Shown one piece after another: positions 16,358 to 25,488 of a DNA stretch of 55,306 bases. Every line of letters starts with the position of its first letter. Within the stretch, counting starts at the first letter, position 1. Where the stretch lies: the NCBI GenBank assembly GCA_050305935.1, contig JBNLGG010000022.1, forward strand, positions 1-55,306, given 5' to 3'. Source of the DNA: CAJXNP01 sp050305935 (GTDB lineage: Bacteria; Bacteroidota; Bacteroidia; Cytophagales; Cyclobacteriaceae). A model generated the notes under the pieces. It worked only from the letters and a program-made list of their open reading frames with translations. It was not told the origin of the DNA and did not search any database. The position numbers and the translations under genes were made by a program.

Positions 16358-17725
16358 CTAAAGCGTTCCCCTGGCCTTTAACTCAATGTACCTGTTGATG
16401 GTGTTGATCGTGAGTTTTTGAGGTTCGGTGAGGATGGTCGAAATGCCTAGCTTCTGCAATTCCTTAATGATGACAAACTTGTCGTATTGAAATTTCTCCG
16501 CAATGGTTTGTTGGTAAGCCCCGGTTAATGAATAGGCTTTCTGTTCGGCAATGTCATTTAATTCGCTATTATCAAAAATTACGGTGACCAGCAGGTGGTC
16601 GCGGGCGATGGCCCGTAAACTGTTAACCTGCCTATTCAGGTTGACCAAGGAATCAAAATTGGTAAAAAGAATAAGCAGACTTCTTTTTTTTATCTTCAGC
16701 TTGATGTTTTTATAAAGACGCAGGAAATCGGTTTCGCGCAATCTCACATCCTGATCATAGAGGGCCTCAGAAATCGCCTGCATTTGTGAAGGTTTTGACT
16801 TGGCAATGATAAAACTTCCAATTTTATCCGAAAAGGAAATCAGGCCGGCCTTATCGCCCCGTCCCATGGCAATGCCACTCATCACCAGGGCGGCGTTGAT
16901 GGAATAGTCCATCAGGCTCATCCCTTCAAACGGCATGTGCATCAGTCTTCCCTTGTCGACCAGGCAGTACACATTCTGGGATTTTTCCTCCTGGTATTGA
17001 TTTACCATCAAAGTGCTTTTCCTCGCCGTGGCTTTCCAGTTGATCGTCCTGAAGTCATCACCTTTTACATATTCCCTGATTTGTTCGTATTCTTTATTGC
17101 TCCCAATTTGCCGCACCTTTTTCACCCCTGCCTCTTCAAGGCGATTGCTGATGGCCAGAAATGCGTACTTCCTGTACTGGATGAAGGACGGGTAGACCTT
17201 TACTTTTTCATTTGCATGAATGGTCAGTTTTCTTTGAAAGAGGTTTAATTGGGTGCTGATCAGCACTTGAATATCGCCAAACTCGTACTCGCCCCTTTCG
17301 GTAGGGCGAACCTCGTAAACAAAATCTTCCCTGAATTTGGGACCACAAGATCTTTTAATAGAAAAGTTCCTTTCTTGTAGCTGGACAGGCAATTCATCCA
17401 AAATTTCCACATTGGTTTTAAATCCAAATTTTCCGGTAACTTTAACGATGACCGGATTGTCATCGCCATTGGACAATTTATTTTCCAGGTATCTTTTGCC
17501 CTCCACCGGGTTCTTCTTGCTAAAAAGCAGCGACAAATCGATCACACTTCCCAGCAAAAAAATCAGGAAGGCCAGCTTCCCCGCCGCCAGAAATATGGGG
17601 TAAGGAAATCCCAAACAGAACAGGGCCACCATTCCCAGCAGCAGTAATAGCGCCAACCGTGAAAGGTAAATGCGAGGGATAATTTTAGCGAGGAACTTCA
17701 ATTTCTTCAATGATCTTTTTAACAA
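16358..17725 (-). CDS. DUF58 domain-containing protein
   Basis: A 455-residue protein with two N-terminal membrane helices (about residues 22-65), then a soluble region ending in the DUF58 signature GDDFRTINWKATARKSTLMVNQYQ and a von Willebrand A-like domain starting at VYCLVDKGRLM; the metal site there is partly degenerate (DKGRL instead of DxSxS). DUF58 proteins are encoded with MoxR ATPases and are believed to act with them in protein or complex maturation at the membrane. It overlaps the moxR gene by 41 bases; the upstream start is kept because the conserved RIYLSRLALLLL stretch lies near the N-terminus. Confidence 0.9.
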   Translation of the reverse strand: MLKRSLKKLKFLAKIIPRIYLSRLALLLLLGMVALFCLGFPYPIFLAAGKLAFLIFLLGSVIDLSLLFSKKNPVEGKRYLENKLSNGDDNPVIVKVTGKFGFKTNVEILDELPVQLQERNFSIKRSCGPKFREDFVYEVRPTERGEYEFGDIQVLISTQLNLFQRKLTIHANEKVKVYPSFIQYRKYAFLAISNRLEEAGVKKVRQIGSNKEYEQIREYVKGDDFRTINWKATARKSTLMVNQYQEEKSQNVYCLVDKGRLMHMPFEGMSLMDYSINAALVMSGIAMGRGDKAGLISFSDKIGSFIIAKSKPSQMQAISEALYDQDVRLRETDFLRLYKNIKLKIKKRSLLILFTNFDSLVNLNRQVNSLRAIARDHLLVTVIFDNSELNDIAEQKAYSLTGAYQQTIAEKFQYDKFVIIKELQKLGISTILTEPQKLTINTINRYIELKARGTL

Positions 17726-18677
17726 TATCTTTGGCGGTAAGGCCTTCCATTTCCCGCTCAGGGGTAAGCACGACGCGATGGCTCAGCACTGGAAAGGTCA
17801 CATTCCGAATGTCATCGGGCGTCACAAAATCCCGGCCCTGGATAGCCGCCATGGCACGTGAGGCATTCAAAATTCCAATGGAAGCGCGAGGAGAAGCACC
17901 CAGATACAGATCAGAATTCTGCCGGGTGTTTTCCACCAACCGGGCAATGTAGTGAAGCAACTTTCCATCTATTCTCACCTTTTTTACCTGGTCCCGCAGC
18001 GATTTTAATTCCTCCCTGGTAAGCACTGTTTTTATGTCAGAAAAATTGTTATTGATTTTGTTCATCGCTACTCCTTGAAGAATCCTGACTTCGTCTTCCA
18101 GTTTTGGGTAGTCGATGTCTATTTTAAACAAAAATCGGTCAAGCTGAGCTTCGGGAAGTTTATAGGTTCCTTCGTGTTCGACAGGATTTTGGGTGGCCAA
18201 AACAATAAATGGATAATCCAGAGGATAGGTTACCCCATCGATGGTCACCTGTTTTTCCTCCATGCACTCAAACAGTGCAGCCTGTGTTTTAGCTGGGGCC
18301 CGGTTTATCTCATCAATGAGGATAATATTATTAAATATCGGCCCTTTCTTGAATTCAAAGTCCGTTTTCTTCGCATTAAAGATACTGGTTCCAGTCACGT
18401 CTGAAGGCATCAGGTCGGGTGTGAACTGGATACGTGAAAAGGAAGCGTCCAGCACCTTTGCCATCAGTTTGGCGGTAAAGGTCTTCGCAACCCCCGGTAC
18501 TCCCTCCAGCAAAATGTGCCCTTCCGATAAGAGACCTACAATGGTAAGGTCCACCATCTTCCGTTGGCCTACCAGCTTTTTGCCAATTTCCTGGCGCAAC
18601 AGATTCACCTTTTCCGCAAGGGTGCTTAGGTCGGTCCGGGATTCGAAGCCCGGTTCATTTATTTCTTGTTCATTCAT
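17685..18677 (-). CDS. MoxR-family AAA+ ATPase
   Basis: A 330-residue MoxR ATPase: Walker A GVPGVAKTFTAK, Walker B IILIDEINRAPAKTQAALFE, sensor 1 FIVLATQNPVEHEGTYKLPEAQLDRF and the C-terminal lid with GASPRASIGILNASRA. MoxR ATPases act as chaperone-like factors for membrane-associated complexes, typically with the DUF58 protein encoded beside them, as here. Overlaps the DUF4350 gene upstream by eight bases and the DUF58 gene downstream by 41. Length and motifs are entirely normal for the family. Confidence 0.95.
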   Translation of the reverse strand: MNEQEINEPGFESRTDLSTLAEKVNLLRQEIGKKLVGQRKMVDLTIVGLLSEGHILLEGVPGVAKTFTAKLMAKVLDASFSRIQFTPDLMPSDVTGTSIFNAKKTDFEFKKGPIFNNIILIDEINRAPAKTQAALFECMEEKQVTIDGVTYPLDYPFIVLATQNPVEHEGTYKLPEAQLDRFLFKIDIDYPKLEDEVRILQGVAMNKINNNFSDIKTVLTREELKSLRDQVKKVRIDGKLLHYIARLVENTRQNSDLYLGASPRASIGILNASRAMAAIQGRDFVTPDDIRNVTFPVLSHRVVLTPEREMEGLTAKDIVKKIIEEIEVPR

Positions 18678-20010
18678 TTTCGCTGATCTTAAAATCTTGG
18701 AATATTTTGTTTACTTCTAAAAAATCTTCTTTTGACAGGAATGATTGTTTCCGGGCATTGTCATAGCGATAAAACAGTAGTTTCACTACTCCGAGTTTGA
18801 CTTTGGTTTTTACGGAAAGCTTTTTCATAAAATCTTCATCAATCCTGCTGGTATCAAGGTTGTATTTATTTCGAATCCTCATCAGGAAAAAATTCATTTT
18901 CTTTTGAAGGATATCGCGGTTATCCTGACGGTACATGTAGAGGTTGCTCAGTGTGTTGTTAAAGCTCACGCTGGTATTCTGCGGCTTGCTTACAATGGGG
19001 ATCATCTTTTGTTTTCTCCTAATCTGAAGTATAAAAAAGATCAGGAGGGAAAAGAGCAAGGTGTAAAATGCCCACATCAACGATTCCTGGCTGTGGATGA
19101 ATGTCAGCATGGAACGCTGCTCGGGATACTTGTAGTAAGGTTCATTGCTGATGTATTGTGCCCAATAAGTATCCTCCAGGGGAAGTTCAGCGAGTAACTT
19201 GTTCACTACTCTTCTATCTTGTTTGAGGACATAATAGTTAGTAAATAGAATGGGAAGGGAAAACAAGGTAACTGTTCCTTTTCCAATTTCGATGGACACT
19301 CCTATCGCACGACCTTCTTCGTTGGTAGCTATTATCTCCACATCTTCCTGGTATTCGCTAAAGAAAGTTATTTGAGAATATGGTTTGAACGCTACCGCAT
19401 CATCATCGTAAACAGAAATCCTGAATTCATTTTTAGTCTCGTCATCATCCAAGTGCACCAACTCCTGAGAATTGATTTTCAAACCCAGGAAATTAAGGAG
19501 GTATGGTTCAAATTCCGGTGCCCCAATAAACACGTGATTACCCTGGTAGGCATGTTGGAGTATCGCACTCATTTTTACCTTGGGAGCAGAAAAATAAGGC
19601 CCTAGAAAAAAGATATTGAAGTGGGGCGCATCCTCCATTTCCCAGTATTCTACCGAAAATGTAGTGTCTTCTTCCCAATTCTCCAATGGAGCTGTTTCAC
19701 CAACATAAATAGTGTCCGTTTGATAGTAGTCGTCCTGGTAATCCTCTTCGCTATATTCTTCGGTCAATGTTTCATCCTTCACCGGGAAATAAATTTCAAG
19801 GTCTTCGTTTTTCAAACTTTTCACCTTTTTCCCGGGAAAGAAATTCCTAAGTTGCGAAAACAACACCCAGGTACCATAGGGCTCCTTATCAATATTTCGA
19901 TAAGTAGGTGTCCAATGAAAGGGCTGTGGCTTCATGAACTGGTAGACGAGGTAGCCCCCAAAGCTGACAATGACTACTACCACTATGACCATCGCGATGT
20001 TCCGGGTCAT
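18670..20010 (-). CDS. DUF4350 domain-containing membrane protein
   Basis: A 446-residue protein with one N-terminal transmembrane helix (residues 5-24), a large extracytoplasmic part of about 280 residues resembling a glutamine-amidotransferase-like DUF4350 domain (PYGTWVLFSQL; NHVFIGAPEFEPYLLNFLG), a second helix near residue 310-328, and a cytoplasmic tail with basic residues. The PYGTW motif is typical for the family. It sits between the DUF4129 gene (4-base overlap) and moxR (8-base overlap) in the conserved MoxR operon. Function in the complex is unknown. Confidence 0.88.
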   Translation of the reverse strand: MTRNIAMVIVVVVIVSFGGYLVYQFMKPQPFHWTPTYRNIDKEPYGTWVLFSQLRNFFPGKKVKSLKNEDLEIYFPVKDETLTEEYSEEDYQDDYYQTDTIYVGETAPLENWEEDTTFSVEYWEMEDAPHFNIFFLGPYFSAPKVKMSAILQHAYQGNHVFIGAPEFEPYLLNFLGLKINSQELVHLDDDETKNEFRISVYDDDAVAFKPYSQITFFSEYQEDVEIIATNEEGRAIGVSIEIGKGTVTLFSLPILFTNYYVLKQDRRVVNKLLAELPLEDTYWAQYISNEPYYKYPEQRSMLTFIHSQESLMWAFYTLLFSLLIFFILQIRRKQKMIPIVSKPQNTSVSFNNTLSNLYMYRQDNRDILQKKMNFFLMRIRNKYNLDTSRIDEDFMKKLSVKTKVKLGVVKLLFYRYDNARKQSFLSKEDFLEVNKIFQDFKISENE

Positions 20011-20684
20011 GACTTCCCTCCTTTCGTTTGAATTTGATCAACTAACATGGTGAGGTTCCGGTAAGTCTCTTCTGTGGCGGAAAATTTCCCGTACCAGACG
20101 TGTTCATAAATATTGATGAGCCGCCTGAATGCGTCATAATAGCTTTCGGGAACCTCTGACAGGTACTCGTAATTAGTCTTTTCCCTGTGCCAGTTAATTA
20201 ACTTCAACTTTTGTAAGCTCTTCAAACAGTGTAAAAAATGATATCTGATCGCCAGCGCAAAATCATTGTTTTTCAAAGCAGACGACAATAAAGCCTCATA
20301 ATTGACTTCTTCAATATTTTCAATTTCGGGAAATGATACTGGCGAAAGATCCAAATCAGCCTTTTTAATAAAAGCCGTATCTGAATTTTTCACAATGATA
20401 TACACCAGCAGCCCCACGAGCAAAAGCAAAACCACTATTCCAAAAAACGATTGGAAAAGGTAGGCAAACAACGAACCTATGGCAGCCAGAATCTTCCAGA
20501 TGATACTCGGCTCCCCCGACTCCTCGACCTCGAATTCCCGGTCATAATCAAACTTGTCCTTCCCATTTAGCTCTTCCAGCCTTTCCTCATTCATAGCGCG
20601 TTCACTGCTTTCCGGTTTTTCCGAACAGGCAGTAAGCAAAGCAAGGACTAATAAAAAAGAACTAACTATTTTTTTGAATGCCAT
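20007..20684 (-). CDS. DUF4129 domain-containing lipoprotein-like membrane protein
   Basis: A 225-residue protein beginning with a signal peptide and lipobox LALLTAC (Cys near residue 20), then an acidic linker, one transmembrane helix around residues 75-98, and the C-terminal DUF4129 domain (ALRYHFLHCLKSLQKLKLI-like stretch seen as IRYHFLHCLKSLQKL, then WHREKTNYEYL and YEHVWYGKF). DUF4129 proteins are found with MoxR/DUF58 and transglutaminase systems. The gene start overlaps the SpoIIM gene by 23 bases and its end overlaps DUF4350 by four bases. Confidence 0.87.
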   Translation of the reverse strand: MAFKKIVSSFLLVLALLTACSEKPESSERAMNEERLEELNGKDKFDYDREFEVEESGEPSIIWKILAAIGSLFAYLFQSFFGIVVLLLLVGLLVYIIVKNSDTAFIKKADLDLSPVSFPEIENIEEVNYEALLSSALKNNDFALAIRYHFLHCLKSLQKLKLINWHREKTNYEYLSEVPESYYDAFRRLINIYEHVWYGKFSATEETYRNLTMLVDQIQTKGGKS

Positions 20685-21633
20685 AGTTTCTGGATAGCCA
20701 AATGGGATAGACTACAAAATACCCAATGATAAAACACAATGAAAAAAATATGATTCCAAACCTAAAAATTGCCGGGGACTCAGTCAGCCGGGTGATAAAG
20801 CTTTCCAGAAAGCCTGCCAAAACGATCAGCGGAAAAACCCCCACCAATATTTTTAAAGAATCTTTTGCCCCGATCACGAGTGATACTTTTCTAGGCAATG
20901 TTCCCGGGTACAGGAAGCTTTTTCCCAGCGCAATCCCTGCTGCACCGGCAATGATGATGCAGGAAATCTCAATCGTGCCATGGATCCATATCGAAAGGAA
21001 TGAGTCCAAAAACACATCGCGCTGAACAAAAAAGTATTGAAACGCACCAAGCATCACACCATTATAAAACAAAAAATAATAGGTGCCGAGCGAAAACAAC
21101 AATCCAGCAGCAAAAGTATAGACCGACACCTTTAGGTTGTTGAACGTAATGTAAAGAAACATGGAATTGGAATCGTGGGAGGCATACACCGCCATGGGTT
21201 CACCTTTTTCAATGTTTTCAATGGTCATGTCTACATATTCATCCCCCAATATTATTCTGGGAAATGATTCGTCATAATGCGTCGAAACCGCACCAATCAG
21301 CACACTTGTCACAAAAAACAAAAAGGCAAACAGTAAGTCCTTATGTCTTTTTGCTACACGCAAAGGCAGCTCTACTTTCCAGAAATTAACCAGGCGATCG
21401 AGCTTTTCTGACCGGCGCTTATTGAGTTTTTGATATATCCCACCTGATAGGGTATTTAAATACTCCGTAATAATGCTGTGAGGATAATGCGTGCGGGCAT
21501 ATGAAAGGTCGTCGGTCAGTTCGATAAATAAGTCCGCCGACTCATCCGGGTGCATATCTTGATTTTTATCGAGGATTGTCTCTACCCTACGCCACTTGTC
21601 TTCATTTTTAGACAGAAAAGAAACTTCTCTCAT
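20662..21633 (-). CDS. Stage II sporulation protein M family membrane protein
   Basis: SpoIIM-family protein of about 323 residues. The ATG at 21633 (MREVSFLSKNEDKW) is chosen because this N-terminus is conserved in the family; an ORF start at 21675 would overlap the divergent RDD gene. After a helical N-terminal domain of about 90 residues come several membrane helices, with the conserved IWIHGTIEISCIIIAGAAGI and YFLFYNGVMLGAF stretches of SpoIIM. In non-sporulating Bacteroidota it is part of the MoxR block, where a role in membrane complex assembly is presumed. First gene of the minus-strand operon. Confidence 0.9.
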   Translation of the reverse strand: MREVSFLSKNEDKWRRVETILDKNQDMHPDESADLFIELTDDLSYARTHYPHSIITEYLNTLSGGIYQKLNKRRSEKLDRLVNFWKVELPLRVAKRHKDLLFAFLFFVTSVLIGAVSTHYDESFPRIILGDEYVDMTIENIEKGEPMAVYASHDSNSMFLYITFNNLKVSVYTFAAGLLFSLGTYYFLFYNGVMLGAFQYFFVQRDVFLDSFLSIWIHGTIEISCIIIAGAAGIALGKSFLYPGTLPRKVSLVIGAKDSLKILVGVFPLIVLAGFLESFITRLTESPAIFRFGIIFFSLCFIIGYFVVYPIWLSRNYGIQKNS

Positions 21634-21668
21634 TTTAATCGTTATATTGGCGGCATAATACATTTTTT

Positions 21669-22493
21669 GTGGCAATATTAAAAGTTCATACCTCCCAAAA
21701 TGTCTTATTGGAATATCCGCTGAGCAATGCCGGCCAACGGCTGGGTGCCGCAGCGCTTGACCTGATTGTTTTAGCCCTGTATGTGTTTTTAATGATATTG
21801 TTTATCATAAAAATCATTGGCTATCAACTGTTTGAAGGCGACCCGAATTTTTTGATCTTTTTTTTGATCTATCTGCCAGCCCTTCTATATCATCCGGTGA
21901 TCGAGTACCTGTGGAATGGCCAGACGATTGGCAAGTTTTTACTAAAAATGAAGGTGGTGAGAATAGACGGTACATCCGCCAGCCTGGGCGATTTCATGCT
22001 GCGATGGTTTATCAGGATCATTGACGTGAAATTGGGCTTTCTGTTTATCTTTTTCCTGCCTTCCAATCCTTCCTCGTCACTTCAGGAAGTAATCATTGGC
22101 TACGTCATCTTCTTTATGGTTTTTCCTGTCCCGATTGTTGGGATGATTTCCATTGCAGTTTCAAAGTTCCGTCAACGTCTGGGCGACAGGGTTGCAAACA
22201 CCGTGGTGATAAAGAAAATGCGAAAATTCAGCCTGGACGAAACGATCTTGCAGACTGCAAAGGATGACTATGAACCTCGCTATAAAAACGTTTTGGAATT
22301 AAGCGACAAAGACATCTACATCATCAAGCAGGTAATTGAGGACTTCAGGAAAGCCCGGGACTATAAAAACGTCATAGAAGTGGCGGCCAAGGCGAGGGAA
22401 ATCCTGAAAATCGATGATGAATTAAAAGATGTAGCATTGCTGGAAACCTTATTAAAAGATTATAATCATCTTGGCAGAAAAGATAAGAAGTAA
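21669..22493 (+). CDS. RDD family membrane protein
   Basis: A 274-residue protein. The probable start is a GTG at 21669, giving V(M)AILKVHTSQNVLLEYPLS, the N-terminal strand conserved in RDD proteins of this cluster. The RDD domain (residues about 22-170) has the Arg-Asp-Asp-type motifs RLGAAALDLIVLALY and GQTIGKFLLKMKVVR and ends with FRQRLGDRVANTVVI; a soluble tail of about 75 residues follows. It is divergent from the SpoIIM gene, 35 bases between the starts, and belongs functionally with the MoxR block. RDD proteins are proposed transporters or membrane stress proteins. Confidence 0.88.
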   Translation: MAILKVHTSQNVLLEYPLSNAGQRLGAAALDLIVLALYVFLMILFIIKIIGYQLFEGDPNFLIFFLIYLPALLYHPVIEYLWNGQTIGKFLLKMKVVRIDGTSASLGDFMLRWFIRIIDVKLGFLFIFFLPSNPSSSLQEVIIGYVIFFMVFPVPIVGMISIAVSKFRQRLGDRVANTVVIKKMRKFSLDETILQTAKDDYEPRYKNVLELSDKDIYIIKQVIEDFRKARDYKNVIEVAAKAREILKIDDELKDVALLETLLKDYNHLGRKDKK

Positions 22494-22667
22494 GGCTTCC
22501 GTATTTCATTTTAGGCTAACCTGTCATCAGTAGTTTCAAATACGCCACTAAAATCGACCCAGATAATTCAATGTAGTATTTTGACACTTAAATTAATCCC
22601 TAACTGTCAGATTAAGTAGAAGTTAGTTTATTTCATTTTTTTCATTGATAAAAAATATTTTTTTTAT

Positions 22668-22718
22668 TTACGTAATTTAGATTGATATAATACGTATATT
22701 TACGTAATTATTACGTAA
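22668..22718 (+). promoter_or_regulatory. Four phased TACGTA palindromes (putative operator array)
   Basis: The octamer TTACGTAA occurs at 22668-22675, 22700-22707 and 22711-22718, with a variant ATACGTAT at 22690-22697. Their centres are 22, 10 and 11 bases apart, that is, on one face of the helix. The array ends seven bases before the ATG of the PilJ/GAF gene and covers the probable promoter and leader. I infer a binding site for a dimeric regulator that stacks side by side; no known regulator is assigned. Confidence 0.6.
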
Positions 22719-22725
22719 GGAAGGG

Positions 22726-24348
22726 ATGATGAGAAGATATTTTGTAGTTTTCAGTCTGTTAGGCCAATGCACGCTATTTTCTGCACTGCTCACCTATTTC
22801 TTTCTACAGCAGATGGATGGTGTTATCCATATTAGTGAAAGCTCATATTTTGTGTTGATCACGGTTTTTTTTGCAGTCTCCACTTTTAGCACATTTTTGT
22901 TTTTTAGGCATTTTATTTTGAAAAAAAATGTGGAAATGCCCTTGTTTGCCTTGATGCAAAAGGACCAGCCAGCACGATTAGATGATAATCTGAATTACAT
23001 TCCGATCGATAAGGGCTTATGGTCAGAACTGAGCAAAAGATTGTCAAGCGTTAATGGCAGTATCAGTACACTGCAAAGTATCAAAGCCAGGGATTTTGAA
23101 AAAGCGGAAAAACACTCATCACTCATTCAGGATAAAGATTTACATCAATCTATCACGTCGGTAATTTCTGACCTCCGGGAAATCATGACGAAAGAAGAAA
23201 TCACCTACTGGTATAATGAAGGGATCTCTAAATTCTCGGAACTATTAAGCCGGAGTGACCTCCCATTGAATGACTTTTGTGAATACGTCATCAATGCATT
23301 GGTCAAATATGTACAATGCAACCAGGGGGTGATGTACATAAAAGACATTGAAACTGAGGAGTACCTACTGCCGATTGCTGCCTATGCCTGCCAAATGGAA
23401 ATCTTAAAGGAACAACGAATTGAAAAAGGGGTTTTGTTAGTGGGTCAATGCTGGATGGACGGGAAATTGATTTACATCGACAATGCCCCTAAAGATTATG
23501 TAAAAATCACATCGGGTCTGGGGACGGCATCCCCTAATGTGATCCTGTTGGTCCCCTTAGTTTACAACTCCGAAGTAGAAGGTGTCATTGAAATTACTTC
23601 ATTCAATAAAATCGCGGAAAGGGAAATTAAACTTATAGAGAAAGTGGCAGAACTCATTGCCGCGCAAATTCAATCGAGGGCATCCGGTGAAAGGATAAAA
23701 GCATTGCTGAGGCAATCGGAAGAAAAAACCCACCAACTCCTCTCACAAGAAGAAGAGCTCAGGCAAAACACAGAAGAGATAACCGCTCAAAGGGAAGATT
23801 TAGAACGTAAAGTAAATATTCAAAAGCTTTCAATAGAAAAGCTACAGAACTCGGAAGACAGCGTTATCATCAATGTGGCTGGGCGCCAAAGAATGCTTTC
23901 TCAGCAAATGGCCTTTTACTCCACGATGCTATATCATGGCAAAGTCGAGGTAAAGGAAAAGCTTCAAAAAACAATTGAACTCTTTGATCACTCGCTTGTA
24001 ACCCTACGAAATGGCGGGATATTTATGGGAGTCGGTTATAACAAAGTAATCAATCCAACGAGTGGCGTCAATGGAAATAATCTTGAGGAGATTGAAAAGA
24101 TTTGGAAACCTATTCATTCTTGTATCAAAGTGCTTCTTGAAACAGATTTCAGCCTTCCTCGGATTTCTGTGTCAAAAGAGAAAACTTTTAAAGAAATTCG
24201 GTACGTCGAAGATAATATTTCAGTTCTGTTGGAAGCTAATCATGTCTTGACTCAGGCGTATATGGAGGAAAGTTTTCGTTGGAGAAAAAAGATTTTCGAT
24301 GACATGGAGGTACTTTTTGCAGATTCCTTAGTAGGAAAGTTTAATTAG
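22726..24348 (+). CDS. Membrane GAF-PilJ sensor protein without recognisable output domain
   Basis: A 540-residue protein: two transmembrane helices (residues about 6-28 and 38-60) with a very short loop, a helical linker, a GAF domain at about 160-315 (YVQCNQGVMYIKD; VILLVPLVYNSEVEGVIEI), a coiled coil at 325-375, and a C-terminal PilJ/NarX-type four-helix sensor domain with the hallmark NVAGRQRMLSQQMAFYS. In NarX-type proteins this P-box-like motif binds nitrate/nitrite, but here the domain is cytoplasmic in order and follows the GAF. There is no kinase, methyl-accepting or GGDEF output. ATG at 22726 is used; a second ATG follows three bases later. Convergent with the LytTR remnant. Confidence 0.85.
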   Translation: MMRRYFVVFSLLGQCTLFSALLTYFFLQQMDGVIHISESSYFVLITVFFAVSTFSTFLFFRHFILKKNVEMPLFALMQKDQPARLDDNLNYIPIDKGLWSELSKRLSSVNGSISTLQSIKARDFEKAEKHSSLIQDKDLHQSITSVISDLREIMTKEEITYWYNEGISKFSELLSRSDLPLNDFCEYVINALVKYVQCNQGVMYIKDIETEEYLLPIAAYACQMEILKEQRIEKGVLLVGQCWMDGKLIYIDNAPKDYVKITSGLGTASPNVILLVPLVYNSEVEGVIEITSFNKIAEREIKLIEKVAELIAAQIQSRASGERIKALLRQSEEKTHQLLSQEEELRQNTEEITAQREDLERKVNIQKLSIEKLQNSEDSVIINVAGRQRMLSQQMAFYSTMLYHGKVEVKEKLQKTIELFDHSLVTLRNGGIFMGVGYNKVINPTSGVNGNNLEEIEKIWKPIHSCIKVLLETDFSLPRISVSKEKTFKEIRYVEDNISVLLEANHVLTQAYMEESFRWRKKIFDDMEVLFADSLVGKFN

Positions 24349-24368
24349 GAATGAAAACCACGAATTGG

Positions 24369-24866
24369 TTAGCGATTTAATTTTTCCAAATGCGTCAAAG
24401 ATTCTTTTTTATAAGTCCTTGAGATTGGCAAGCTAACATCGCCCACAATTACTTCCTCTTTATTGAATGATCTAACCAGGTCTTTGTTTACCAGAAACGA
24501 GCGATGAATTCTTAGGAACAAATCCGGCAATCTCTCCTCGATACCAGATATCTTTTCTTTGGTAATAATAGCCTTCTCCTCAAGTACATGAATTTTTACA
24601 TAATCAGCCAGGCTTTCCACATACAAAATCTGATCGTGAAATAATTTTACATTCTTCCTGTTGGCTCTAATATTAATGTATCCTCTTTCAAACTTTTGTT
24701 TCTCGTTTTGGATGACCTCAATTTGATGTTGCTTACTCCGAATATCCATCCAGAGCAAAATGAAACCAAAGATGAAAACGATCAGGTAAATAATGATTGC
24801 CAAAAAAACTACATTGTAAAAGATCGGACTCAGGTTTTTGTATCGGTAGTTAGCCAGGATTATGAA
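24369..24866 (-). pseudogene. 5'-truncated LytTR DNA-binding membrane protein
   Basis: The 3' part encodes a LytTR domain of about 95 residues (VKLFHDQILYVESLADYVKIH, LRIHRSFLVNKDLV, LPISRTYKKE) preceded by one membrane helix and a short coiled coil. The best start within the standard frame is only a TTG at 24803; the frame reads on upstream as FIILANYRYKNLSPIFYNVVF, looking like genuine membrane-protein sequence, until it meets the CPBP fragment on the other strand near 24866. Intact relatives usually have several N-terminal membrane helices. I infer that the 5' part was deleted. A functional short form started at TTG is not excluded. Confidence 0.65.
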
Positions 24867-25065
24867 TGGAGCATTGTTTGGCTTGTACCACCTTTGGCAG
24901 CCGCATAATTACCTGGGCATCATTGGTGTCGGCATTGCATTGAGCTGGGTAGTGTGGAAAACGAAAAATGTATTTATTGGCATCATTGTGCACTGTAAAC
25001 TTAACGTAATCGGGGCGTTAGGTGAATATTTAGCGGCATCCGGTGGAGAAATGATTGCGAGATAG
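24862..25065 (+). pseudogene. C-terminal fragment of a CPBP (CAAX/Abi) family membrane protease
   Basis: The 67-residue reading begins inside the family: NGALFGLYHLWQP matches CPBP motif 2 with its His, and FIGIIVHCKLNVIGAL matches motif 3. Motif 1 (the EExxxR helix) and all N-terminal membrane helices, about 150-200 residues in intact relatives, are missing. A stop codon lies in frame 13 bases before the ATG. The fragment abuts a LytTR gene on the opposite strand that is also missing its 5' part. Confidence 0.75.
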
Positions 25066-25140
25066 GACAAAAAACTTACCATGGCATGATACGATTTTAT
25101 GCCATGGGTTTTTATATTCAATGTAGCTTTACCTGATTGC

Positions 25141-25416
25141 ATGAAGATTCAACACGAAAAATCTGAGACCAGTAGCTCGTTTTATCTAGAAGAAAATAGT
25201 AAACGGCTCGCCCAAATGTTCTACTCAGATGCAGGGGACAGGATCATAATCAGTCACACCGAAGTAGATGGATCCCTGAAGGGAAAAGGAGTTGGAAAAC
25301 AACTGGTGTCCGCCGCAGTCGCATATGCTCGAAAGAATAATATAAAAATTGTTCCTCTTTGTCCGTTTGCTCGATCTGTGTTTCAAAAAACACCTGATTA
25401 TAATGATGTGCTTTAA
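25141..25416 (+). CDS. GNAT-like N-acetyltransferase, short PF14542 type
   Basis: A 91-residue protein starting MKIQHEKSE at 25141; an in-frame ATG at 25099 would add an unlikely hydrophobic N-terminus. It has the abbreviated acetyl-CoA binding motif of the Acetyltransf_CG family (GSLKGKGVGKQLVSAAVAYARKN) and the closing CPFARSVFQKTPDYNDV. The family is found in many bacteria as small proteins of this size; substrate unknown. Stands alone between the CPBP fragment and a DHFR-like gene. Confidence 0.88.
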   Translation: MKIQHEKSETSSSFYLEENSKRLAQMFYSDAGDRIIISHTEVDGSLKGKGVGKQLVSAAVAYARKNNIKIVPLCPFARSVFQKTPDYNDVL

Positions 25417-25488
25417 TTGATAGAATTGTGTATCACCTTGACCTGGAAGGTTTAAACAAAAGAAAATTTATAAAATCAATATTCAATT

